Source: Saccharofermentans sp.
Lineage (GTDB): Bacteria; Bacillota; Clostridia; Saccharofermentanales; Saccharofermentanaceae
NCBI GenBank assembly: GCA_024403715.1
Contig: JAKSRJ010000002.1
Coordinates: 1 to 64,000 of the forward strand
DNA: 64,000 nucleotides
Direction: 5' to 3'
Positions 34,401 through 42,819 of the stretch are shown in pieces. The first letter of the stretch is position 1. Every line of letters begins with the position of its first letter. The position numbers and the translations under genes were made by a program. The notes under the pieces were generated by a model. That model did no database searches, was not told the DNA's origin, and was given only the letters and a program-made list of their open reading frames with translations.

Positions 34401-34580
34401 ATGGCTGAAAAATTCGGACCACAAGAAAGATATCAGGCTAAGAATAGAGTTAATGTAACACTAGCTTTTATGAAGTCTACAGAACAAGATTTGCTTGATC
34501 ATCTTAGCAAGCAAGATAACAAAGCTGGATACATTAAATCTTTAATAAGAGCAGACATGGCAAAGAACAACGATAATTAA
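34401..34580 (+). CDS. small ribbon-helix-helix-like protein, 59 aa
   Basis: Starts MAEKFGPQERYQAKNRVNV. Strand VNVTLAFMKSTEQDLL, then helices DHLSKQDNKAGYIKS and LIRADMAK fit the short Arc/CopG-like regulators found on mobile elements. Ribosome site AAAGAGG. Probably DNA binding; it marks the left edge of the accessory island. Confidence 0.6.
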   Translation: MAEKFGPQERYQAKNRVNVTLAFMKSTEQDLLDHLSKQDNKAGYIKSLIRADMAKNNDN

Positions 34581-34584
34581 CAAT

Positions 34585-34641
34585 AAAAAGGGGCTGTGAA
34601 AATACTAGGTTTGGAATCGAGGTTACACAGCTCCTTTTTAA
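34585..34641 (+). terminator. terminator after RHH gene
   Basis: AAAAAGGGGCTGTG and its partner ACACAGCTCCTTTTT enclose a 25-base loop. Confidence 0.75.
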
Positions 34642-34743
34642 TCGCTATTCTACACCCAAAACTATCTGATATATCTTAAAGCATTTTATCTACTGACTAT
34701 CAACTGAATACCTGCCTATCAAAACAATCCAGATTTAAGTTTG

Positions 34744-34968
34744 TTAAGTCAATTCATCAAGCTTACTTTGAATCTCATCTAGATCTTTCTGAGTAATAGA
34801 ATCAGGATCCACACCACAGGCTTCGCAAGCATCTCTGAATTCATCATTACCAATATCGTCGCTACCATTCTCGACAAGATACTTTGCTACACGCATATTA
34901 AGTCCATACTCAGTATTCATATAACCATTATCTTCCATCGCTGCTAACATCCAAGGTTCAAAAGACAT
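34744..34968 (-). CDS. hypothetical acidic protein, 74 aa
   Basis: The start is ATG 34968 (MSFEPWMLAAMEDNGYMN), preceded by GGAGG. Very acidic helical protein with a CEACGVDPDSIT turn. Resembles small phage/mobile-element accessory proteins, but no family is assigned. Confidence 0.6.
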   Translation of the reverse strand: MSFEPWMLAAMEDNGYMNTEYGLNMRVAKYLVENGSDDIGNDEFRDACEACGVDPDSITQKDLDEIQSKLDELT

Positions 34969-35060
34969 TATTGGTACCTCCAAATAAATAGAATTACACA
35001 ACTTTACACAAATAGACGTTTATTATTCTACTGATATAAGCATATTCACCTGGCTTGAAG

Positions 35061-35474
35061 TTATTTGTTTACATAATCATCTATCTCTTTCAATCTTAAT
35101 AGCCATTTATCTATTAAGCCACCGTCAAAACAATGTTTTATCACACCATCACAAAAACGTTCTGACCTTACAGCAGCTGTAAGTATAGCCATTACTACTT
35201 GTCCATTCATATCCGATACATCTAAATTCCCATCGTCTATAAGATTAATATTGTTGCTATGCAAAATATCGCCATATCTATTTAATTCGAATTCAGGATG
35301 TTCATTATGAAAGTTATATACTTCTTCAATAAATTGCATTACTGCATCAGAATAGTGCACATATGGTAACTGTATAGTTTTTTCTGGCGAACCATCGTTA
35401 ACTTTACCGCCACACCACACTCCTATATCGTCTTTATGAATTTCATTAATCATTGAAGTTAATCTCTCGTACAT
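35061..35474 (-). CDS. DUF6508-like protein, 137 aa
   Basis: YERLTSMINEI, then TIQLPYVHYSDAVMQFIEEV, ELNRYGDILHSNNI, AAVRSERFCDGVIKH and LIDKWLLRLKEID: the ordered blocks of the DUF6508 family, found in accessory regions of Firmicutes and of unknown function. Located upstream of the first copy of the duplicated border sequence. Confidence 0.65.
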   Translation of the reverse strand: MYERLTSMINEIHKDDIGVWCGGKVNDGSPEKTIQLPYVHYSDAVMQFIEEVYNFHNEHPEFELNRYGDILHSNNINLIDDGNLDVSDMNGQVVMAILTAAVRSERFCDGVIKHCFDGGLIDKWLLRLKEIDDYVNK

Positions 35475-35557
35475 ACTAATAATCCTATTCCACTATAAAT
35501 TGTATCCATCGTTAAATACCTCAGCTTATAAGTGTTTCAAAGGTTTGATACGTATTT

Positions 35558-36562
35558 CTAACCTAATAACTCTTCAACTTCCAAAAACAACTGATCAACC
35601 TCGTGATTATCATCAAATTCCATAAGTCTGTTGAAGACCTGTCTATTAAGATAATCCTGTCCCATAGATAAATATGCCTTGAACTTATTCTGTAGACTAA
35701 TGACTTTTCCAGTCTCGCTTTTATACTGCGCTAATCTTTCTTGATATGCTTCATTGGCACTAGTAATTACATGATTAATTATCCCCTTATCATGCTCATA
35801 TTCATTTTTCGACATACCTAGCTTAATATAATCCAATCCAATGATTAATACGAGAATTCCTGGCACAGAAGTTCCTGCAACTAACGCAAATTTACTTTCA
35901 AAATCTTCACCCACAATAATGCTAAAAACAAAAGCAACAAATAACAAAGCTAAGCTCGCCCAAACAACTATTTTCCTAGCGGTAGCAGGTATCTCATAAG
36001 CTTGTCTTATATAGGTTTGCTTAGACCTTGCTTCGTCCATTAAATCTTCGTATTTCTGCTTATCTTCCTCAAATTTTTCTTTTTTATTAGATAAGTCTTG
36101 TTCACAGGATTCCAATCGCGACTCAACCGTAAATCGTTCTGATAAAGCAATACTTGGACTAACAGTTTTAGCGTAAGTAATGTATTTATTCTTTATGTTG
36201 TCATACATATCTTCAGGGGCAGTTTGCTTGATACGATTCATATAAGAACTAAGTACAGATGTATCGGAATAATCAATAACATCCACATAGTCCTTTGTTT
36301 TAACTCGAATTAACCCTTCCCAACCATAATGAACATAAGGATGGAGTTCGGCTATCCCTTCGTATGCTCTCCTTGCACGAGCATAATCTCCATGTTCCAT
36401 ATGACTCTCTGCACGGCTTAATAATGCTTCTACAGAATCCTTATCATAGACTTCTTCAGCAATAATCTGAGTTCCACAACTAGAACAAAAAGTTCTCTGT
36501 CTACCTGGGTTGAGCTGAACTTGTGCTCCACAATGATTACAATATAAATATGTGTATTTCAT
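35558..36562 (-). CDS. zinc-ribbon/TPR-like membrane protein, about 334 aa
   Basis: The start is ATG 36562 (MKYTYLYCNHCG), after TTGAGG. An N-terminal zinc ribbon (YCNHCG ... FCSSCG) precedes a TPR-like pair (ESHMEHGDYARARRAYEGIA), a coiled coil, two membrane spans (about 202-245) and a C-terminal helix. The last 43 codons are repeated, diverged, at 41327-41461. Function unknown; likely a membrane sensor or scaffold. Confidence 0.7.
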   Translation of the reverse strand: MKYTYLYCNHCGAQVQLNPGRQRTFCSSCGTQIIAEEVYDKDSVEALLSRAESHMEHGDYARARRAYEGIAELHPYVHYGWEGLIRVKTKDYVDVIDYSDTSVLSSYMNRIKQTAPEDMYDNIKNKYITYAKTVSPSIALSERFTVESRLESCEQDLSNKKEKFEEDKQKYEDLMDEARSKQTYIRQAYEIPATARKIVVWASLALLFVAFVFSIIVGEDFESKFALVAGTSVPGILVLIIGLDYIKLGMSKNEYEHDKGIINHVITSANEAYQERLAQYKSETGKVISLQNKFKAYLSMGQDYLNRQVFNRLMEFDDNHEVDQLFLEVEELLG

Positions 36563-36755
36563 AGACGACCTCAATACTTATGTAAATCTATCTATAACTT
36601 CTAGCTATATATTTACTATATAACGACAGAAATAATAATGAGGGTGAATATAAGTACTATTAGTTCTATAATCTAAAAATGCTATCCGTTTTTACACATA
36701 AATTGAACTATCCTCACACTATATATATAATTAATAAAAACTATGGAGCTTAATC

Positions 36756-38549
36756 ATGGCACCAATTAACGATATAAAATCATATCCTTTTACATTAGAA
36801 GGTTTACAACAAGTTAAGGATAGTCAATTAGGTAATAACTGGCCTGTCGTTTATCTCATCCATGACGATGAGAATCTTTATATTGGTGAAACAACAAGTG
36901 CCTCTAACAGAATGGGGCAGCATCTCAACAACAACGAGAAAAAGAACCTCCAAGTTATAGAAATCGTTTTTAATGAGACTTATAACAAATCAGTAATTCT
37001 AGACTATGAGCAAAGACTCATTAGATACTGCTCTGTTGATGATCGTTTTAAAAGAATAATTAACAAAAATAAAGGTCAAAAAGCTGAACACAACTACTAT
37101 CAGCGTAACGACTATCGCAATAACTTTTCACTTCTATGGCGCGCACTAATCGAGAAAGGTATTGCCCACAAATCATTCGATATAATCGAAAACGACAATA
37201 TCTTCAAGTTTTCTCCTTATAATGCACTTACGCATGAGCAAGATGTTATAAGCATAGAGGTCCTCTCCGATATTCTTAATACGTTCGAGAATCCTACAGA
37301 GGGTACCAATGTCAGCATAATCGATGGTTGCGCAGGAACAGGAAAAACTGTACTAGCTATTAGCATTATCAATTCACTTGTTAATGCCATCAACTATGAG
37401 CAAGACAATGATGAAATATTCATCGAAGAAGATGACGCTAAAAAATCTAGCACTCTTCTGGCGATAAAAGACTATATTCAAAAGAAGCGTAACGGCAAAC
37501 CATTTAAGATTGGTTTTGTATTCCCTATGCCTGGTATACGTAAAACAATCACTAATGTATTTAAAGAATGTGGCAACGGTCTAGAATCAAGCATGGTGAT
37601 CGGCCCTAACGATATGCTTAAGGACAATTACGATATTCTAATTATTGACGAATCACACCGTTTATCTCGCCGTAAAAATCTTACAGGATACGGAGCTTTT
37701 GATAGTGCTTCACGTAAACTCGGTCTTAATCCAGAAGATACAAATCAACTTGAATGGGCGCTTAAGTCTGCAAAGCACGTAGTCCTCTTCTACGACAAAC
37801 TCCAGAGTGTAAAATCTTCTGATATTAAAGCAGATGTATTCGCAAAAACACTAGAAAATAATAGTAATTGCATCAAGCCATATAAGTTAACTACTCAGAT
37901 GCGATGTGAAGGTGGAGATGACTATATCCAATATGTAAGAGATATCCTGACCGTAAAACCAAGAGAATTCCAGAAGATATCTTCATATGAATTCCTTCTC
38001 TTCGACGATGTTGATGAGATGGTACAAAGAGTTCGTAAACTAGATAATAAATACGGACTTTGTAGAACTGTAGCTGGTTACTCCTGGGAATGGGTAACTA
38101 AGCCAAAAGATACTGTCAAAGACACATTGGAACATTACGATTATTTAGTCAAAACGGAACAATTCGACATCTTAATTGAAAACCATAAATACATATGGAA
38201 TCTTTCTAATGAGAACTGGGTATCACGACTTGATGCTGCTTACACGATTGGTTGTATTCACACTACTCAGGGATTTGATATGAACTATGTTGGTGTCATA
38301 TTCGGAGAAGAAATCGACTATGACTTTAACACACAACAAATTGTTATAAACCTAGATAAATACTACGATAAAAAAGTTAAGGCTGGCATGCCTGAAGACG
38401 AGCTAAAAGAATTAATACTTAACACGTACATGACCATACTGGCACGTGGTATTAAGGGATGCTACGTATATGCATGTAATCCTAATATGAAGAAATATCT
38501 CGAGAACTATATTGCCAAAGCCAATAGCGAAACACTTAAGGAAATCTAA
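36756..38549 (+). CDS. GIY-YIG and DUF2075 SF1 helicase fusion, 597 aa
   Basis: N-terminal GIY-YIG-type nuclease (WPVVYLIHDDENLYIGE, then Arg52 and His56) is followed from about 185 by a DUF2075 helicase: Walker A DGCAGTGKTVLAI, Walker B IIIDESHRL, motif III region KHVVLFYDKLQSVKS and a C-terminal GCIHTTQGFDMNYVG. The fusion suits cutting and unwinding of foreign or damaged DNA. The MazG-like gene follows after 2 bp with its ribosome site inside this gene. It is a plausible antiviral pair. Confidence 0.85.
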   Translation: MAPINDIKSYPFTLEGLQQVKDSQLGNNWPVVYLIHDDENLYIGETTSASNRMGQHLNNNEKKNLQVIEIVFNETYNKSVILDYEQRLIRYCSVDDRFKRIINKNKGQKAEHNYYQRNDYRNNFSLLWRALIEKGIAHKSFDIIENDNIFKFSPYNALTHEQDVISIEVLSDILNTFENPTEGTNVSIIDGCAGTGKTVLAISIINSLVNAINYEQDNDEIFIEEDDAKKSSTLLAIKDYIQKKRNGKPFKIGFVFPMPGIRKTITNVFKECGNGLESSMVIGPNDMLKDNYDILIIDESHRLSRRKNLTGYGAFDSASRKLGLNPEDTNQLEWALKSAKHVVLFYDKLQSVKSSDIKADVFAKTLENNSNCIKPYKLTTQMRCEGGDDYIQYVRDILTVKPREFQKISSYEFLLFDDVDEMVQRVRKLDNKYGLCRTVAGYSWEWVTKPKDTVKDTLEHYDYLVKTEQFDILIENHKYIWNLSNENWVSRLDAAYTIGCIHTTQGFDMNYVGVIFGEEIDYDFNTQQIVINLDKYYDKKVKAGMPEDELKELILNTYMTILARGIKGCYVYACNPNMKKYLENYIAKANSETLKEI

Positions 38550-38551
38550 TT

Positions 38552-38872
38552 ATGAATCAAGAAACTATTAATAGAATCAGAAAGTTTACAGAAGACAGAG
38601 ACTGGGATCAGTTCCACTCCCCTGCTAATCTTGCCAAATCAATCGTAATAGAATCAGCTGAATTACTAGAATGTTTCCAGTGGTCAGATGATAAATACGA
38701 TATCCAGCAGGTTAAGGAAGAATTAGCTGATGTACTTGTCTACACACAGAATCTTCTTGATAAACTTGGCCTTGATGCAGATGCGATAGTAAACATGAAG
38801 ATGAATCAGAATGAAGCTAAGTATCCTGTCGATAAGGCTAAGGGAAATTCTGCTAAGTATACGGAGCTATAA
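38552..38872 (+). CDS. MazG-like nucleotide pyrophosphohydrolase, 106 aa
   Basis: All-alpha NTP pyrophosphohydrolase with metal motifs ESAE (IVIESAELLECFQW) and ELAD (VKEELADVLVYTQN), plus LDADAIVNMKMNQNEAKYPV near the end. Single-domain length (about 105) is typical. It hydrolyses nucleoside triphosphates to monophosphates. It is coupled to the GIY-YIG helicase gene, which suggests a joint role, possibly nucleotide depletion during phage attack (inference). Confidence 0.85.
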   Translation: MNQETINRIRKFTEDRDWDQFHSPANLAKSIVIESAELLECFQWSDDKYDIQQVKEELADVLVYTQNLLDKLGLDADAIVNMKMNQNEAKYPVDKAKGNSAKYTEL

Positions 38873-39342
38873 GGAACTTTAATTTTCTAATTCATATTGC
38901 GTCTACGTATACAACAGATTTTAGGAACTAACGAATTCTTAACTGATGTAATAATATCCTCCTTCAAGCAGGAATGCAGTGAATCTTCATACTAAACAAG
39001 TAAAAGTTAGATGTCTCTAGCTCTCTTTTTTGTTGCGAATAGATGGTTATCTATAGAAATAAACAGTATTACGAAATCTAATGATTCAAGCCCTGGTGTC
39101 TTTGGGGCAAACGGATTTCAAGCCGTTCAGATAAACTACCCGTTTAGTGGTTTTTACACGGTAAACGGTAGTACTTTCATTTCACCGCAAACTTAATGAT
39201 TTCGGGCGTTACGGGAAGATAAGTGCATTAAACATACACTGAAGTACGCGAAACGAACATTTTAAGTACATATCGAAAAAAGTGGCTTTCTTTAGCGTTT
39301 AGGAAAGATGTAAAAACAAACAAGAGCAGGGATCTAATTCAG
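38873..39342. other. intergenic stretch with AAACGG-word inverted repeats
   Basis: 470 bp without a supported gene. It contains CTACCCGTTTA (39136-39146) inverted to TAAACGGTAG (39162-39171), with further copies AAACGG (39109) and CCGTT (39123). Same style as the other word clusters. The only long frame here is formed by the repeats. Confidence 0.55.
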
Positions 39343-39943
39343 ATGAGTAAACACAACGAAAGAAAATCCATGCGATTAGACAAAAACGAATTAGATAAGT
39401 GCTCCGATATACTCAGTAAGGAGCAATTAATCAAGGTTGGCCACATGAGTATGAGAACTGCCTCTTACCTACTTGAAAGCAAACTTCTCCCATCAAAATA
39501 CAATGGCAAAAAGACCAGATGTTATGAAATCAAAAAAAGATATTGTTGAATTCTTCATTGATTATTCTGGTATGCCTGAGAAGTATGCTACTCCACCTAA
39601 GTGGTATTCAGAAAAGAGAAAGATTAAGACGCGTTCTTATAGGAAGATAATGAATAAAACCATCATAGATAAGAATAAACTTCATAAGTATTATGAAGCA
39701 AAGTTAGCATCTATATACGATAGTGTTCTTACTGTTAATGATGTAGCTAACTTCACTGGCTATGGAAGAAAAGCGGTATCCTCTTGGATAAATAAGAAAA
39801 AGCTTAGAGCTATACCTTACAAGCATAGTTTCTTTATCCCTCAGGAGTAATTATTAGACTGGATTACATCTGATGCGCACAACAACATTGTTAAGAAATC
39901 AGGCAGCATACAAGTGCTTGGTGGGGCGTTTGTAAGTAAATGA
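39343..39943 (+). pseudogene. broken helix-turn-helix/excisionase-type gene
   Basis: The first frame reads SKEQLIKVGHMSMRTASYLL and KYNGKKTRCYEIKK up to an A7 run at about 39532. The sequence then continues one frame over with DIVEFFIDYSGMPEKYATPP, VNDVANFTGYGRKAVSSWIN and KHSFFIPQE. A TAA at 39848-39850 interrupts it, and the same frame goes on LLDWITSDAHNNIVKKSG to a TGA at 39943. The three pieces join into one protein resembling mobile-element helix-turn-helix proteins, so I read two disabling changes: a frameshift in a homopolymer and a nonsense mutation. Confidence 0.7.
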
Positions 39944-39982
39944 AATGCAGCCTTCAGTCGTAGTTATGACTGGAGGCTGCTT
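39944..39982. terminator. bidirectional terminator
   Basis: GCAGCCTTCAGTC, loop gtagttat, GACTGGAGGCTGC between convergent genes. Confidence 0.75.
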
Positions 39983-39989
39983 ATCTATA

Positions 39990-40883
39990 TTATGCTTCAT
40001 AAGGAATTATCTCTTTTACATACTTCGAAAAGTCAAATCCACTATTTTTTTCTATTAATGTTTCGCCATTAATTTTCATAGTAAGTTTATTGTAATCATC
40101 TTTGCGATGCCTAAACTTATCTTTATCTTCTGTAGTGAATGAACCTTGAGGAATTGAGAGCAAAATAAACCTATAAGAAAAAATATCGTTTAATACTAAA
40201 ATCCAATCTTGATCTAATTTAGTGAACTGTGGATCAATTGCAAAAATATTGTATTTGTTATCTCTCTTTGCATAAGAATATTCTTTACCAATATATTTGT
40301 TTTCCTGCAAAAATTTAATCGCATTAGATCTTTGGACAAGGTTTAGAACATTTTGACTAACTAATTGGATTCTTTGTTTTGAATCATCTTTTTTAAAATT
40401 ACCAAAAACACCTACACCTATAAAATCTAATAAGAACATTGCTTCTTCAATGTAGCTGTCTAAAGAGATTTGGTCGCCACGTTCTATGTTGTGCTTATTT
40501 CCAGCTTTTTTATTCTCGGTATCAAGAGAGTGATTGCTATGCGCTTTGTTGATTAATACTGATTCAAGATAATCTATATCAGAGGAATTGAACTTATTTC
40601 CTCTAGTAGTCATTAAAACAACTCTATTCCACCATTCTTTTTGGGCCAAATGATTTTTTATCCTAGACTTCAAATTAGATGATTGTCCGACATATACCTG
40701 CTTCTCTGACAAAAGCAAATACACACCAAAGTTTTGACTTTCTTCAACCTCAAAAATGTAATCAACTGATTTTCTAGGTGCAGACAAAATGATAACATCT
40801 TCACCAGCTTTATTAGATATTCTAACAACTCCGTCTAATGTACCATTCTCCAAAACAATATTTATAACTTTTGCTTGTCCCAT
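39990..40883 (-). CDS. GIY-YIG nuclease with DUF4357-like tail, 297 aa
   Basis: The start is ATG 40883 (MGQAKVINIVLENG), after AAAGGCGG; upstream codons are untranslated hydrophobic filler. GIY-YIG core FGVYLLLSEKQVYVGQS, Arg in LKSRIKNHL, and Glu in DIDYLESVLINKAH; a C-terminal extension after residue 180 is typical of the DUF4357 group. Single gene, no partner. Probably a stand-alone nuclease of mobile DNA or defence. Confidence 0.82.
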   Translation of the reverse strand: MGQAKVINIVLENGTLDGVVRISNKAGEDVIILSAPRKSVDYIFEVEESQNFGVYLLLSEKQVYVGQSSNLKSRIKNHLAQKEWWNRVVLMTTRGNKFNSSDIDYLESVLINKAHSNHSLDTENKKAGNKHNIERGDQISLDSYIEEAMFLLDFIGVGVFGNFKKDDSKQRIQLVSQNVLNLVQRSNAIKFLQENKYIGKEYSYAKRDNKYNIFAIDPQFTKLDQDWILVLNDIFSYRFILLSIPQGSFTTEDKDKFRHRKDDYNKLTMKINGETLIEKNSGFDFSKYVKEIIPYEA

Positions 40884-41081
40884 AATAGCACCGCCTTTGC
40901 AACTAATTATAATTATCACTTTTAGGACAAACAAGATCATAAATAATAACAAAAGTCTTGCTGCTTGGTTCTTTTATACTCTACTGACGCATACATTAGA
41001 TTCGACTATATAAGCATATTCGCCCGTCTTGAAGATACTCTCCATCATAATTACCAAATATTTTTACACTAGGAAAATATA

Positions 41082-41258
41082 CTACCAATACCTTCTACGT
41101 CTTCTATACCCACTACGATGATGCCTATGATTACCAGATTTTTGCCACCAAAATACTTTTTTACTTCGCGGATTATAACCAAGTAAATCCTTAAATACTT
41201 CAACTATAAATATAACTATGTATAGCGGTAACAATAAGAGATTACCTAAACATCCCAT
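41082..41258 (-). CDS. small membrane protein with Arg/His tail, 58 aa
   Basis: Starts MGCLGNLLLLPLYIVIFIVE (one span) and ends with a His/Arg-rich tail (GNHRHHRSGYRRRRRYW). GAGG lies eight bases before ATG. It sits inside the second copy of the duplicated border, in the place where the first copy has the DUF6508 gene. Confidence 0.6.
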   Translation of the reverse strand: MGCLGNLLLLPLYIVIFIVEVFKDLLGYNPRSKKVFWWQKSGNHRHHRSGYRRRRRYW

Positions 41259-41326
41259 AATAAAACCTCATATTATAATGACTTGATTAATTCGTTCTAT
41301 ATTTTAAGTATTAATCTGTATTTATA

Positions 41327-41461
41327 CTAACCTAATAACTCTCCAACTTCCAAAAACATTCGATCTGCTTCGTGATTATCATCGAACTCCATAAACAAAT
41401 AATGGACTTGGCTATTAAGATAATCCTGTTCCATAGATATATATGCCTTGAACTTATTCAT
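41327..41461 (-). pseudogene. 3' fragment of the zinc-ribbon gene (second copy)
   Basis: Translates to NKFKAYISMEQDYLNSQVHY and later MEFDDNHEADRMFLEV, matching the last 43 residues of the 35558-36562 gene at about 32 of 43 positions. The rest of the gene is missing. There is no ribosome site. It marks an old duplication or recombination border next to the restriction-modification genes. Confidence 0.8.
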
Positions 41462-41566
41462 TACTGTGTGTTAATTGCACATAATTGAAGTAAAATAATA
41501 ATTATCCCAAATCTATTCTATAGATTTCATATATCTTTAGCCTGTATTTACGAGGTAGAAAATAGT

Positions 41567-42778
41567 ATGTTAGCGATGTCTGATACAAGGATTGATGATT
41601 TTTTGCCAATATTTGCTAATAGTGGTGTTCCGGTAACATTTTTGGTTCCTACTCCTACCGGTTTTGAAAAATCCATAATGGATGCAACTGCACCTGTAAG
41701 AAACTATTTACACGAGATGAATATTCATGATTACTCAATTCAACTACAAGGTCCAGATTATAAGGTTATTTTGCCAACATTTTTTGTTACTGATACCGAA
41801 TTAATCGAGACAACAGTTTCTTTATACAGACCAGTTACTAAGAAAGGAGATCCAAGAATATGGTTTGGAAAATTAAAGCGATATTGTTCACCTTGCAATC
41901 TCCTTGCAATTATAAGTATAGATAAAATCCTATATGTTATAAATCTTTCTAATAACAAGATTAAAGAATCTCTGCTATGTGGTGGTTTTGTTTATGATGT
42001 CCTTAAAGAAGCTGAGCATAAAGAAAACTCGATTGCAGAAGAACTACTTGCTAAATTGAAAGTTATTCACAATCGAGGATTCATTCCGTCTATTACTCCT
42101 GGGGATTCAGGCGTAGGCGATACTTTAGAAAATGCTCTTGGTATTAGCAGAAATAACAGTCCAACTCCTGATTATAAAGGAATCGAATTAAAATCTACTA
42201 GATTAACTCGAAACGGAGAAAATCGAAATAAGACTAGAAATACTTTATTTACTAGAGTTCCTGACGAAGGAATGTCATACAGAGAAATAGTTGATAATTA
42301 TGGAAAAATTCAGATACCTAGAGGTTCAACAGAAGCAAGGCTTCAGTTATATGAAACTTTAAGAGCATCAAGAAAAAACGCATACGATTTACTTATTCAA
42401 GTTCAACCTAAAGATGATAAATTACTTTTGATTCATCAAGATAATTCTGGTAGTGAAATAATCGAACATTACGTTTCGGCTTGGTTAATGAAAAATCTTC
42501 GTGAACAGTTACTTATAAAACATAGAGAGACCTTTTGGGTGAAAGCACTTTCAGAAAATATTAATGGAATCGAACATTTTAGATATGATAGAGTACTGCA
42601 CACTAAAAAGCCAAACGCTTCTTTATTGGCACCACTATTTGAAACAGATAAAATTACTATAGATTTAGCAGCACACTATAAACCCGACGGTAAGTGGAGA
42701 AATCACGGGGTATTATTTAAAATGAATCCGGATGATATACCTATGCTTATGGGTAATCCAATAGAGTACATACTCTAA
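41567..42778 (+). CDS. MvaI/BcnI-family restriction endonuclease, 403 aa
   Basis: Motif block TPGDSGVGDTLENALGI followed by PTPDYKGIELKSTRLTR is the signature of the MvaI/BcnI nuclease core (PD...ELK active site). MvaI and BcnI cut within CCWGG and CCSGG respectively; the specificity here is not predictable. It is convergent with a C5-cytosine methyltransferase, 41 bp apart, across a shared terminator. That gives a type II restriction-modification pair. Base composition is AT-rich relative to the first 25 kb. Confidence 0.85.
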   Translation: MLAMSDTRIDDFLPIFANSGVPVTFLVPTPTGFEKSIMDATAPVRNYLHEMNIHDYSIQLQGPDYKVILPTFFVTDTELIETTVSLYRPVTKKGDPRIWFGKLKRYCSPCNLLAIISIDKILYVINLSNNKIKESLLCGGFVYDVLKEAEHKENSIAEELLAKLKVIHNRGFIPSITPGDSGVGDTLENALGISRNNSPTPDYKGIELKSTRLTRNGENRNKTRNTLFTRVPDEGMSYREIVDNYGKIQIPRGSTEARLQLYETLRASRKNAYDLLIQVQPKDDKLLLIHQDNSGSEIIEHYVSAWLMKNLREQLLIKHRETFWVKALSENINGIEHFRYDRVLHTKKPNASLLAPLFETDKITIDLAAHYKPDGKWRNHGVLFKMNPDDIPMLMGNPIEYIL

Positions 42779-42783
42779 ATAAC

Positions 42784-42815
42784 TAACGCCGATGATTGCT
42801 ATACCATCGGCGTTT
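42784..42815. terminator. bidirectional terminator between R and M genes
   Basis: AACGCCGATG pairs with CATCGGCGTT, loop of 11, with T and A runs on the two sides. Confidence 0.85.
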
Positions 42816-42819
42816 ACAA

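Noticed and set aside
39011..39196. 61-codon frame in the 38.9-39.3 kb gap
   Set aside because: It runs across inverted repeats, has no ribosome site and no protein features.
39520..39545. Programmed -1 ribosomal frameshift in the A7 run
   Set aside because: The needed shift is +1 or -2, and a second in-frame stop lies downstream, so decay is the simpler reading.
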